From assembly GCF_000737335.2 (NCBI RefSeq), contig NZ_JMCC02000038.1, positions 1 to 64,000 on the forward strand: a DNA stretch of 64,000 nt. The letters are read 5' to 3'. The translations under genes and the position numbers were made by a program. Source of the stretch: Enhygromyxa salina. Lineage in GTDB: Bacteria; Myxococcota_A; Polyangia; Nannocystales; Nannocystaceae. The notes below the pieces were generated by a model. That model made no database searches. It worked only from the letters and a program-made list of their open reading frames with translations, and was not told where the DNA came from. Below, in pieces: positions 23,239-31,778 of the stretch (positions are counted from its first letter, which is position 1; each line of letters starts with the position of its first letter).

Positions 23239-24285
23239 TCACGATTTGGCCTTCTCGCCAGCTTCGACCAGACACGCGCCGAGCGTCCCGTCGTCGGATT
23301 CAGCGTAGATCAAGACCCGCCCAAGCGGGTCGCCGCGGGAGAACCGGAGGCTGGCGAACGCGAGCTGCAACGCAGCACTCGCGGCGCCACAGTCCCCGAG
23401 TTCGTCGTGGAGGCTGACGTAGTGCATGGGCTCTGGCATGAGCTCGGCGTGGCGCAGCGAGGCTAGCTTGAATTCGCGGCCCCAATGATTGGTCGTTGGC
23501 TGGCCCGAGTACACCGCGTTGGCGCGCCAGTTGGGATGCGCCTCGCGCAGCTGGGCAAACACGCGCGTGAGCCCGTCACCGAGGCAGGACTTGGGCTGCA
23601 GCAGGTGGAGGGCTTCACGACCCTCGAGCAGTCCACCGATCCACGCCAAGGGGTGGGCCTTGATCTGGCGCGGCACATCGGCGCGCGCCAACAACACGAA
23701 CACGCCCGCTTCACCGGGGATCCGGCCCTGCGGGTTGTCTTCACCAAGCAGCGCGCCGCGCTTGGAGAGACGCAGCAACGAGGCTGGGTCGCAGTCGCTG
23801 TCGACCGCGCCAAGCACCACGAGCGGCTCGCCAGCGTGGAGCAGCGCGATCGCCTTCGCACAAGCGGCAAACCACCCGCCGCGTCCGCCAGCCAACCACC
23901 AATCGCTGACCGGTCGCGGGACCGCGGCGTCGCTCAGCTCGCGCAGATGGGTGATCATGAAGTCACGCGGCGCGTCGTGATCGGCGATCGGCTCGGGCCC
24001 GACCATCAGCAGCGGGACGTCGACGCGCTTCCAGTCCGGGAACCGCCGAACGAGATCGAGGTAGGCGGCGCCAGCTAGCCAGTGCAAGCGCCGTCCTCGG
24101 GCCGCGTCGAGACCCAACAGCTCGAGCGGCGCGCACACGGCCGCGCTGTCACCGGTGCCGAACGCCTCGGTCTCGACCATGCGTGACAGGCCCGCCTCGA
24201 CCGCGGCGACCGAGCTCTCGGCGTCGAGGCCGAGTGAGCTGCAGACCCCGACGCCGAGCACCGCGACTGGACTGCGCGTGCTCAT
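23239..24285 (-). CDS. Ketosynthase-like protein of T6SS cassette, probably non-catalytic
   Basis: A 348-residue thiolase-fold protein. It opens with VAVLGVGVCSSLGLDAESS, typical of beta-ketoacyl synthases, has a central WFAACAKAIALLHAGEPLVVLGAVDS helix-strand, and a C-terminal DELGDCGAASAALQLAF. When aligned by eye, the nucleophile Cys position of ketosynthases falls on Phe and the C-terminal catalytic His is replaced, so condensation activity is unlikely. ATGA overlap with the DUF2169 gene and a 4-nt gap to the PAAR-like gene place it firmly inside the effector operon. Similar proteins occur in DUF2169/DUF4150 loci of other bacteria, role unknown. A binding or chaperone function is my inference. 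Confidence 0.8.
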   Translation of the reverse strand: MSTRSPVAVLGVGVCSSLGLDAESSVAAVEAGLSRMVETEAFGTGDSAAVCAPLELLGLDAARGRRLHWLAGAAYLDLVRRFPDWKRVDVPLLMVGPEPIADHDAPRDFMITHLRELSDAAVPRPVSDWWLAGGRGGWFAACAKAIALLHAGEPLVVLGAVDSDCDPASLLRLSKRGALLGEDNPQGRIPGEAGVFVLLARADVPRQIKAHPLAWIGGLLEGREALHLLQPKSCLGDGLTRVFAQLREAHPNWRANAVYSGQPTTNHWGREFKLASLRHAELMPEPMHYVSLHDELGDCGAASAALQLAFASLRFSRGDPLGRVLIYAESDDGTLGACLVEAGEKAKS

Positions 24286-25358
24286 GAACGCGCCCCCGTG
24301 GGCGCCGGCCCGCCGGGCGACCCTGTCGGTGGCATCGGTTCCCAGGCTTCGAGGACGCGGACCAGCGAGTGGTGGTGCTGCGCCCCGCGGTCGAGCTGAA
24401 CGTTGGCCCGCAGGATCAGGCTCACCCGGTTCTCGTCGGGTTCGAGGATCAGCGCGTCGAAGCGCATACCCACCCGCTCGACTTGGCCGCGAAACACCGA
24501 CTTGCAGCTGAGCCTGAGCGTGGGCAGGACGAAGCCAAAGCCGCCTTCGGGGTGCATGCCAGACATCAGGACCGACTCGCCGCCCTGCAGATGGGGGATC
24601 GCGCGAAGACCCGGCGCGGCCGCCAGAAAAAAGCGCTCGTCAAAGTCGTCAGGCCACAGCGGGGCGCGTGTTCGCTTCCAGTTTTCATCGTAGGTGCCGG
24701 CAAAGCTCGCGCGCGGGAGCCAGTGCCGCGCGACTGGGCCAAACCCAACGGGCCGCGGTCGAGACCCCGGCTGGCCGATCCGCGCGCGCGGGTCTTCGAT
24801 GTTGGGCAGCGCCGCGTTGGTGGCCGCTTCGAGGCTCGCGTAGAGCCCGACACCAAGGGGATTGCGCGGGTCGTAGCCGCTCGCGCCCGCCTCTATGTTC
24901 CCGCCCCCGTAGGCCCGCTCCCAGACCAAGGGCATGCGCACGAACGGCGCCGGCCGAGAGGCTCGCAGGGTGCCGGCGGTGTTGACCAAGACGCGGTCGC
25001 CGGTCACGTGGGCGCTCACTCGACACGGCCCGACGGCGAGATCGACATCGAGCTGGCGGACCGGACGGCCGTGGGGGGCGTGGGCGCTGCCGTTGAGATA
25101 CACGTCGGTGCCCGGCCGCGCGTAGGCGCTCTGGCCCTCGTAGCGCAGGCTCGTGGTCGCCGGATCGCCCCAGTACACGTCGTCGAAGTGCGGGGGTGGC
25201 TGCTGCTCGCAGCGCACGAGCGGTCCCCGATGCACGCGCCCTGGGCGGGGCAGCTCGAAGTGCGCGGCGATCGCGACGACGACGATCTCTCGACCGTGAC
25301 GATCGACGTTGGGCAGGCAAGCGAACCCGTACGGCGAGAGATTTTCGATCGGACCCAT
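24282..25358 (-). CDS. DUF2169 effector-adaptor protein
   Basis: A 358-residue soluble protein of the DUF2169 family, recognised by MGPIENLSPYGFACLPNVDR, VVVAIAAHFELP, the central RMPLVWERAYGGGN segment, NPLGVGLY and LPNIEDP. Family members act as adaptors that load PAAR-like (DUF4150) effectors onto the VgrG spike of type VI secretion systems. I chose ATG 25358, which begins 5 nt after the TIGR02270 stop. A longer frame upstream is Arg/Ala-rich and overlaps that gene. Its stop overlaps the ketosynthase-like gene (ATGA). The cognate VgrG and T6SS core genes are not in this window. Confidence 0.9.
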   Translation of the reverse strand: MGPIENLSPYGFACLPNVDRHGREIVVVAIAAHFELPRPGRVHRGPLVRCEQQPPPHFDDVYWGDPATTSLRYEGQSAYARPGTDVYLNGSAHAPHGRPVRQLDVDLAVGPCRVSAHVTGDRVLVNTAGTLRASRPAPFVRMPLVWERAYGGGNIEAGASGYDPRNPLGVGLYASLEAATNAALPNIEDPRARIGQPGSRPRPVGFGPVARHWLPRASFAGTYDENWKRTRAPLWPDDFDERFFLAAAPGLRAIPHLQGGESVLMSGMHPEGGFGFVLPTLRLSCKSVFRGQVERVGMRFDALILEPDENRVSLILRANVQLDRGAQHHHSLVRVLEAWEPMPPTGSPGGPAPTGARS

Positions 25359-25363
25359 GTGGC

Positions 25364-26770
25364 TCAGATGTCCAGGTAGCCCCGCTGTGGATCGATGCTC
25401 GACTCGGCGAGCACGCCGAGCTGACGCAGCTGGCGAGGCGCGAACGCCCGGGTGCTTGGCTGGACCCGCGAGCGGGTCCGCAGCGTCATCTCGTAGCCAA
25501 GCAAGTGACGTCGGCGACTGGGTCCGTTGATATACACGGCGCGCGCGACCTCGAGGTTGGCGACCCGTCCCGACCAGAACCTTCGGCGCGGATCGAAGCG
25601 CCCCTTCGCGTCTGCCCACCACGCTTCGACGGCCTCGGGCTTGGGCAACGGCAGACGACGCACGGCGGGATCCAAGCCGGCGGCGGCGTCGGCCTCGACC
25701 GCGGCGTCGCGGGCCGCTTCTTTCGCCGCGAACTCGCCGTCGGGCTCGGCGAGGTCCCGATCGCCCGGACGCAGCTCGGCGACCGTGACTTGGGGGTTGT
25801 CGGGTGGGAGCCCCGTGATCGCGCAAAACGCTTCGAAGGCGAGGCGCACGATCCGTTCGTCGCGATGACGCAGCAGCTGCATGCACAGGTGGGCCGCGTA
25901 GGGTCGCCCCGAGAAACCCAGCGCCCACACCCGGGCCTCGCTGATGTGCCCGTCGACGACGCTCTTGATCAGCGCTTGGTGATCGTCAGAGCTGCCGACC
26001 ACGGCGATGAGCTCGATGATCCCGGGTGGGACAGCCGGCGACTCGAACCACTCGCGACACAGATTCCAAGCGCGATGGCTGCCGACCTGCAGCCCGGCCC
26101 GCAGCGCCGCGACCCGGATCTTTGGGTCTTTGCTGTTCAAGAAATAGTCCAGCACATCGTGGACCCGATCGCCGACGCTCGCGGCCATGTCCGGCACGAC
26201 CGCGAGCGCGGCCAGCACCGACGACGGATCGCCGCGCAGGCAGAAATTCACCATGTTCTCGTCGGCCGGCTGGCCCCGAACGGCGAACGTGCGCAGCCAC
26301 GCAGGCCATGACCGCGCGTCCGTGCGCAGGCTCGCCTCCCACAGCGCGCGATCGGATCCATTCGTGTCCCACAGCTGCAAGGCACGGTGGAGATGGGTGG
26401 CAGACTCTGGGGCCAGTTCTTCGGTCGCGGCCGCGATCAAGCGCTCCGTCCCCGGTACCCGCTGGGCCAGGATCGACAGCGCCGCGGTCGCTCGTTGGGC
26501 TCGCTCGTCGAACGCTTCGTCGGCGCCGTCCGCACGGATCGCTGGAAACAAGATCCGCTCGACGACCGGCATGCCGCCATGGACCAAACCACGCACGTGG
26601 GCCGCGAAGCGCCGCTCCGGCCCGGCAGCGAGCCCACGCAGCGATGTATCAGCGCGGTCGAGCCCGTCCTCCCAGCCCAAGAACAAGTACTGCGCGTCCT
26701 CGAAGTGCTCCTCGAGGACGCTCCACAAGATCCGTTCGGATCGCGTGCGAGGGAGCGGAGGCAGCGACAT
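25364..26770 (-). CDS. TIGR02270-family HEAT-repeat protein
   Basis: A 468-residue protein, the first gene of the effector cassette. The N-terminal half starts with RSERILWSVLEEHFEDAQYLFLGWE, and the middle has HEAT-like helical repeats (RVAALRAGLQVGSHRAW, SEARVWALGFSGRPYAAHLCMQLL, RIVRLAFEAFCAITGL). The C-terminus has the family segment RRFWSGRV...GRRHLLGYEM. Members of TIGR02270 co-occur with DUF2169 and PAAR-like genes in proteobacteria, but their role is not known. The ATG has an AAGGA site 5 nt upstream and lies only 41 nt from the divergent DUF4175 gene, so both promoters must overlap within that gap, where TATATAGG could serve as part of one. Confidence 0.87.
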   Translation of the reverse strand: MSLPPLPRTRSERILWSVLEEHFEDAQYLFLGWEDGLDRADTSLRGLAAGPERRFAAHVRGLVHGGMPVVERILFPAIRADGADEAFDERAQRATAALSILAQRVPGTERLIAAATEELAPESATHLHRALQLWDTNGSDRALWEASLRTDARSWPAWLRTFAVRGQPADENMVNFCLRGDPSSVLAALAVVPDMAASVGDRVHDVLDYFLNSKDPKIRVAALRAGLQVGSHRAWNLCREWFESPAVPPGIIELIAVVGSSDDHQALIKSVVDGHISEARVWALGFSGRPYAAHLCMQLLRHRDERIVRLAFEAFCAITGLPPDNPQVTVAELRPGDRDLAEPDGEFAAKEAARDAAVEADAAAGLDPAVRRLPLPKPEAVEAWWADAKGRFDPRRRFWSGRVANLEVARAVYINGPSRRRHLLGYEMTLRTRSRVQPSTRAFAPRQLRQLGVLAESSIDPQRGYLDI

Positions 26771-26811
26771 GATTCCTTATACCCCGAGGGTCGTCTATAT
26801 AGGACCTCTCG

Positions 26812-29800
26812 ATGGTTCGGGCCGAGGCGAAGCTGCTCCACGACTACCTGCACGGCGTCCGTCGTGTCGCGCGTCGGCGAGCCGCGATCTCCCTGGTGGT
26901 CGACGCGGGGCTGTGGTGTTTGTTTTGGGCGGCGACGGTCATCGGATTTTGTGCGCTGACGCTGCGTGGTGACATTGGCGCGCCTGTTGGGGCGCTGGTC
27001 GGCGCGCTCGGGCTGGGCGTGCTCGTGGGGGCGCGGGTCCGCAAGCTGCGTGCGGTGATCGGATCGTCGGAGCAGGTCACGCTCGCGCGATCGATCTCGA
27101 CCACACCTGGGCCGCTGCGCCAGGTCGCGACCGCCGAAGAGCGCGAGCGCGACATCGTCCTCCGCCACGAACTGCTGGGCGCGACCCACCTCTGGCACGC
27201 GCTCGAGCACGGGGACGGGACCGACAATTCCTCACCGGAGCTGGCCGCCGCCTATGTTCGGCGCGTGGGTGCGGCAACCCTCGAGCTCGACGCCAAGCTC
27301 GCGCTCGCGCGGCCACGCCGGGCCCCGCGGGTGGTCGGTGCCCTGCTCGCGGGGTTGGTGCTCGCGGGGCTGGTCATCGAGCCGATCGGCGCCCGCGGGA
27401 TCGCGGTGTTGCTCGCGGGCACAGACGCTCGACCGCCGCCGCCGCCCCAGCCCGTGTGGCGCTCGCTGGTGCTGGTGCTCGACTACCCCGAGCACACCCG
27501 ACGGCCCGATCGGCGGGTCCAAAACCCCAGCGGCACGATCCGGGCGCCCGCCGGGACCACGGTCACGCTCGAGCTCGACGCCGCCGGTCCGGCCGACGCG
27601 GTGCGACTGGTGCTCACCCACGATCGCCCGGAGCTATCTCCCGACCTGGCTCCCGACCTGGCCCCCGACCTGGCCCCCGGCTCGGGGTCGGACTTGGCGG
27701 CCGAAGTCGTCGAGTTCGAGCAAGTGGGCGGGCCCGATCAGCTGCGCTGGGTGGGCCAGTTCACCCTCCGCGCCGCCGGGAGCTGGGTCGTTGCCCTGCT
27801 CGACAGCACGGACCAAGACGACGCCGAAGCGCTGGCCGTGGCCGCCCGCCGCTCCCCGCCCATGCGGATCGAGCTCGAGCCCGACGCGCTGCCTGAAGTC
27901 GAGCTGCTGCCGCTGCCGGAGCGACAGCGCGAGGTCAGCGAGACCGATCGCGTCGAGCTGCGGTTCTCGGCCCGCGACGACTTTGGCCTCGCCGAGGCCG
28001 AGCTGGTGTACGAGCTGCGCTCCGACGATGGCGAGATCGAGCGACACCGGCTCCCGGCCGGCGAGGCCCCAGGCGGGAGCCGGACCGCACGAACCTGGCG
28101 CCATCGCTACCTCTGGGATCTGTCGACGATCCCGATCGAGCAACGCAGCAGCGTCACCTACTGGGTCGAGGTCCGCGACAACGATCCCGGGCTCGGGCTG
28201 ACGCCGCTGCCCGACGGCCCCGGCAAGGTCGCGGCCTCGGCTCGGCAGCAGCTGCTCTTGCACGACGAGGAGGCCGAGCACGCGGCCAACATTCGAGACT
28301 TGCAGGCGATCCGCGACGCCGCGGTCGACATGCTCGCGGCCCGGCTCACGACCTCGGCGTTCTCGGACCTCGATCAAGTCGTCGCGCTCACCCGCAAGCT
28401 GCGAACGGCCCAGGAATTACACGAGGGCGCGGCGACCCTGTTGACGATGATCGCTGGCGCCGTCGATGCGCTCGCCGTCGACACCATGATCCCCGAGCGC
28501 GAGGTCGAGACCCTCGCGGCGATCCACGCGCGACTGCTCGCGCTCCATCGGCAAGAGGCCGCGCTGCTCGACCAGCTCCCCGTGCTCCCGAGTGGGCGCG
28601 CCGAGCGTGAGCACGAGGACGAGCGGGCGCCGCTGCTGCGCAAGCTTGGCCCCCACAATCAACGTGAGCGCGAGCAGCTCGAGGACGAGATCATCCGCCT
28701 CGACGATCTCGTGGATGGGCAGATCATCGCCCACATCGAGACCCTGGTCGCGCGCCTGCAGGCGTCGCAGCAGAAGCTCGTAGAGAAACTCGAGCAGCTC
28801 GCGGCGGGCGACGAGTCGGTCCGGCCGGAGATCGAGCAGCTCGAGCAGCGGATCCGCGAGGACATGGGCCGGGTCCAACAAGCCCGCGCGCAGCTGCGCA
28901 AGGAGCTTGGCGAAGAGTGGATGAACCTCGACGCGTTCAAGGCCATGGAAGAGCGCATGCGCAGCCAGGAGCTGCTCGAGCAGCTCGCCCGCGGGGACGT
29001 GGAGGGGGCGCTCGAGCAGGCCCGCGAGCAGCTCGACGAGATCCGGTCGCTGCGTGAGCAGGTTCAGGAGCAGGGCACGCAGAGCGAGGCCCCTGCCCTG
29101 TCTGAAGAAGATCGTCAGCGCATGAAGATGCTGCGCGAGCTCAGCCGGCTGCAGGACGAACAAACAGGCATGCGCGGCGAGACCCGGCGCCTGCGCGAGC
29201 AGTGGCGCGATGCGGTCGGACAACAGCCCGCCGAGTCCGGTGCGGTCGAGCGCGCGGGCGAGCAGGCCAAGCAGCTGCGCGAGGCGATCGCCGAGATCGA
29301 CGACACGCACTTGTCACGCGAGGGCCGCAGCGCGCTCGAGGACGCACGCGAGGCGCTCGAGTCGCTCGAGGCTGCAGCGGAGGACGGCGACGCGACCCAG
29401 CTCGAGTTGTACGAGGGCGCCGCCGCAGCCAGCGAAGCGCTCGAGCGGGCCCAGGCTGGGGCCAAGCCGGGCGAGGCCGAGGCCCGAGCGCTGCGCAAGC
29501 TCGGCGGCCGCGCCGGGGGGCTGCGCGGTGAGTTGCTCGAGCCGCTGCCGCACGCCGACGAGGTTGATGTGCCCAGCCAGCAGGGCCAGGCCACGCGGCT
29601 GTCCGAGCGCGCGACAGACCTCGCCGAACGTCAGCGGGCCCTGCGAGAGCGGGCCAAGCGACTGCTCGACGATCCTGCCGCCAAGATCCTGCCTGGCCCA
29701 GGCCGCGAGGCGATGCGACGTGCCGACCAAGGCATGCGCCAAGCCGGCGATGCGCTCGAAGACGCCGCCCTCGATGGCGCCCTCAACGGTGAGCAGCAGG

Positions 29801-30000
29801 CTTGGAACAGCCTTCAGCAGGCGATTGACAGCCTCCGCCAGAGCTCGCCGCCCCCACCCCCGCGCGACGGCGGGGACGCGTCGACCGAGGCCGAGCGTGA
29901 TCGATCGTTGCGTGATGAAGTCGTCGAGGCGATGCGCGAGGGGGATCGTGATGGGTTCGACGACAACACCAAGCGATACTATGAGGAGCTACTGCGATGA
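26812..30000 (+). CDS. DUF4175-like membrane-anchored coiled-coil protein
   Basis: A 1062-residue protein. Hydrophobic segments at about 24-46, 53-73 and 170-205 anchor it. A beta-rich domain at about 215-460 follows (VWRSLVLVLDYPEHTRRPDR, RVELRFSARDDFGLAEAEL) and includes a small SPDLAPDLAPDLAP repeat near 280. From about 480 to 1000 almost the whole chain is Glu/Gln/Arg/Leu coiled coil. The helix pair, Ig-like region and coiled coil match DUF4175/TIGR02302 proteins, whose role is unknown. The stop overlaps the next gene's ATG (ATGA). It could be a scaffold spanning the periplasm or cytoplasm. Gene neighbours give only one firm hint: coupling to a metallopeptidase-TPR protein. Confidence 0.87.
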   Translation: MVRAEAKLLHDYLHGVRRVARRRAAISLVVDAGLWCLFWAATVIGFCALTLRGDIGAPVGALVGALGLGVLVGARVRKLRAVIGSSEQVTLARSISTTPGPLRQVATAEERERDIVLRHELLGATHLWHALEHGDGTDNSSPELAAAYVRRVGAATLELDAKLALARPRRAPRVVGALLAGLVLAGLVIEPIGARGIAVLLAGTDARPPPPPQPVWRSLVLVLDYPEHTRRPDRRVQNPSGTIRAPAGTTVTLELDAAGPADAVRLVLTHDRPELSPDLAPDLAPDLAPGSGSDLAAEVVEFEQVGGPDQLRWVGQFTLRAAGSWVVALLDSTDQDDAEALAVAARRSPPMRIELEPDALPEVELLPLPERQREVSETDRVELRFSARDDFGLAEAELVYELRSDDGEIERHRLPAGEAPGGSRTARTWRHRYLWDLSTIPIEQRSSVTYWVEVRDNDPGLGLTPLPDGPGKVAASARQQLLLHDEEAEHAANIRDLQAIRDAAVDMLAARLTTSAFSDLDQVVALTRKLRTAQELHEGAATLLTMIAGAVDALAVDTMIPEREVETLAAIHARLLALHRQEAALLDQLPVLPSGRAEREHEDERAPLLRKLGPHNQREREQLEDEIIRLDDLVDGQIIAHIETLVARLQASQQKLVEKLEQLAAGDESVRPEIEQLEQRIREDMGRVQQARAQLRKELGEEWMNLDAFKAMEERMRSQELLEQLARGDVEGALEQAREQLDEIRSLREQVQEQGTQSEAPALSEEDRQRMKMLRELSRLQDEQTGMRGETRRLREQWRDAVGQQPAESGAVERAGEQAKQLREAIAEIDDTHLSREGRSALEDAREALESLEAAAEDGDATQLELYEGAAAASEALERAQAGAKPGEAEARALRKLGGRAGGLRGELLEPLPHADEVDVPSQQGQATRLSERATDLAERQRALRERAKRLLDDPAAKILPGPGREAMRRADQGMRQAGDALEDAALDGALNGEQQAWNSLQQAIDSLRQSSPPPPPRDGGDASTEAERDRSLRDEVVEAMREGDRDGFDDNTKRYYEELLR

Positions 30001-31760
30001 GCCCCGCCGCTAAATACCCGCGACCTCCAGCTTCGCGGGCCGCACGCCCCACGCCGCACGCCCCACGCGGTCGCGGGGCGTTTGTTCGTCGCGGCGCCTT
30101 GGCTGCGCTGATCGGCCTTGGCCTGTGCCCGCAGCTGCCCGCCCTCGCATCACCGCCGCAGACCCAGCCCCCCGCCAGCGCCACCGAGCCCGAGTCAGCG
30201 CCCGAGTCAGCGCCCGCGTCAGCGCCCGCGCCCACCACCAACGATCTGAGCGTCGGCTTCGCCGGGTTCATGGCCAGCGTCGACACCTGGGATCTCGAGG
30301 CCGCCGGTCGGCGCCGGGACGCGCTCACCGACCCACGCGAGCGCCAGCTCGCAACCGGGATCATCGCGATCTACGCCGCGCGCTACCCCGAGGCACAGAG
30401 CGTGCTCTCGGGCGTGGTCGCGGGCGCCTCGACCGCTAGCCAAGACGGCGTGACCGGTCGCGCGGCCTACTACCTCGACGTCGCGCGCGGTGCCCAGCTC
30501 GCGCTTGGCGACGCAACGACCCTGCGCAGCGACGACGGCCGGTTCGAGGCGGTGTTCGCCGATCCGCGCGACGAGCTGCTCGCGCCCTACTTGTTCGAGG
30601 CCATGGCCGCCGCCTACGACGAGCTTGGCGAGGACATCGGCGTCCACCCGGATCACCCGATCCGCTTCGAGATCTACGACGCCCCCGGCAAGCTCGCGCT
30701 GGTCACCCCGCTGACGCTCGAGAACATCTACACGACCGGGACCGTGGGCATCTGCAAGTACCGGCGGATCATGATGATCAGCCCGCGGGTGATGCTGTTT
30801 GGCTACGGCTGGCTGGACACGGCGGTCCACGAGTACGTCCACTACCTGGTGACCATGCGCAGCAACAACGCGGCGCCGGTGTGGATGCAAGAGGGTCTCG
30901 CCAAGCTCATGGAAACACGCTGGCGCGAGCCCAACGCGACCCAGCAGCTCGAACCCGGGATCCGCCGGCTGCTGTTCGAGGCGCTCGAAGCCGACGAGCT
31001 CGTGACCCTCGAGCAGATGCACCCCTCCGTCGCGATGCTGCCCAGCCAGGAGCTCGCCGCGCTCGCCTACGCCGAGGCCGAGACCATGCTGGGGCTGCTC
31101 GAAGAAAAGCGCGGGCCAACGGCCTTGGCCGCGGTGCTAGACGACGTCGCCGGAGGGGTCGACGCCAAGCAGGCGTTCGCCGACGCGTGGGGCGACGAGT
31201 TCGAGGCCTTCTTCGCGGTCTGGAAGACCACGATGCGCAGTCGCACCGCGGGCGCTGCCAGCAGCGGTCCGCTCGCCGGCATGGCGTTCCGGGACGGTGA
31301 CGAAGATCCTGGCGAAGATCCAAGCTTGCACGGCGACGTGTTCTCGCACCTTGGCGGCGGGAAGGCCCGCAAGCACGCGCGCCTGGGCGTGCTGCTGAGC
31401 TTGCGCGGGCACACGGCGGCGGCGGTGATCGAGTACGAGCAAGCGCGCGCCGCCGATCGCTCGGCGCGCAACGATCCCAAGCTCGCGCGCCGCTTGGGCG
31501 AGCTGTACCTCGAGCTCGATCGCGCCGCGGAGGCCCTACCCTTGCTGTTGATCGCGGCCGCCGACGATCCAGACAACCCCAACCTCGCCGCCGCCGAAGG
31601 CCGCGCGCGCCGGCTGACGGGTGACGACGCCGGGGCCCGCCTCGCCCTCGCTCGCGCCGTGCGTCAAAACCCGTTCATTCCCAGCCTGCACTGCGACCTC
31701 GCGGCGCTAGCTGAAGACTCGGTGACCGCCGCCCACGAGCGCGCGCTGTGTATGGAGTGA
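29997..31760 (+). CDS. Gluzincin-type metallopeptidase with TPR tail (peptidase MA-like)
   Basis: A 587-residue exported protein. A signal peptide lies at about 30-52 and a Ser/Ala/Pro linker follows. The catalytic region has the zinc motif HEYVH at 278-282 and the third ligand Glu299 in WMQEGLAKLME, which together match peptidase MA-like gluzincins. The C-terminal part (about 450-580) carries TPR-like helices (AAAVIEYEQARAADRSARND, LGELYLELDRAAEALPLLLIAA). The ATG overlaps the DUF4175 stop by 4 nt, so the two are made together. It ends 18 nt before the convergent metzincin gene. Substrate unknown; a role in trimming or sensing envelope proteins with the DUF4175 partner is inference. Confidence 0.87.
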   Translation: MSPAAKYPRPPASRAARPTPHAPRGRGAFVRRGALAALIGLGLCPQLPALASPPQTQPPASATEPESAPESAPASAPAPTTNDLSVGFAGFMASVDTWDLEAAGRRRDALTDPRERQLATGIIAIYAARYPEAQSVLSGVVAGASTASQDGVTGRAAYYLDVARGAQLALGDATTLRSDDGRFEAVFADPRDELLAPYLFEAMAAAYDELGEDIGVHPDHPIRFEIYDAPGKLALVTPLTLENIYTTGTVGICKYRRIMMISPRVMLFGYGWLDTAVHEYVHYLVTMRSNNAAPVWMQEGLAKLMETRWREPNATQQLEPGIRRLLFEALEADELVTLEQMHPSVAMLPSQELAALAYAEAETMLGLLEEKRGPTALAAVLDDVAGGVDAKQAFADAWGDEFEAFFAVWKTTMRSRTAGAASSGPLAGMAFRDGDEDPGEDPSLHGDVFSHLGGGKARKHARLGVLLSLRGHTAAAVIEYEQARAADRSARNDPKLARRLGELYLELDRAAEALPLLLIAAADDPDNPNLAAAEGRARRLTGDDAGARLALARAVRQNPFIPSLHCDLAALAEDSVTAAHERALCME

Positions 31761-31778
31761 TCGGCACAGCAAGCCGCG

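Noticed and set aside
20278..26770. A complete type VI secretion system
   Set aside because: Only effector-side genes are present; no sheath, baseplate, Hcp or VgrG gene could be found in the window.
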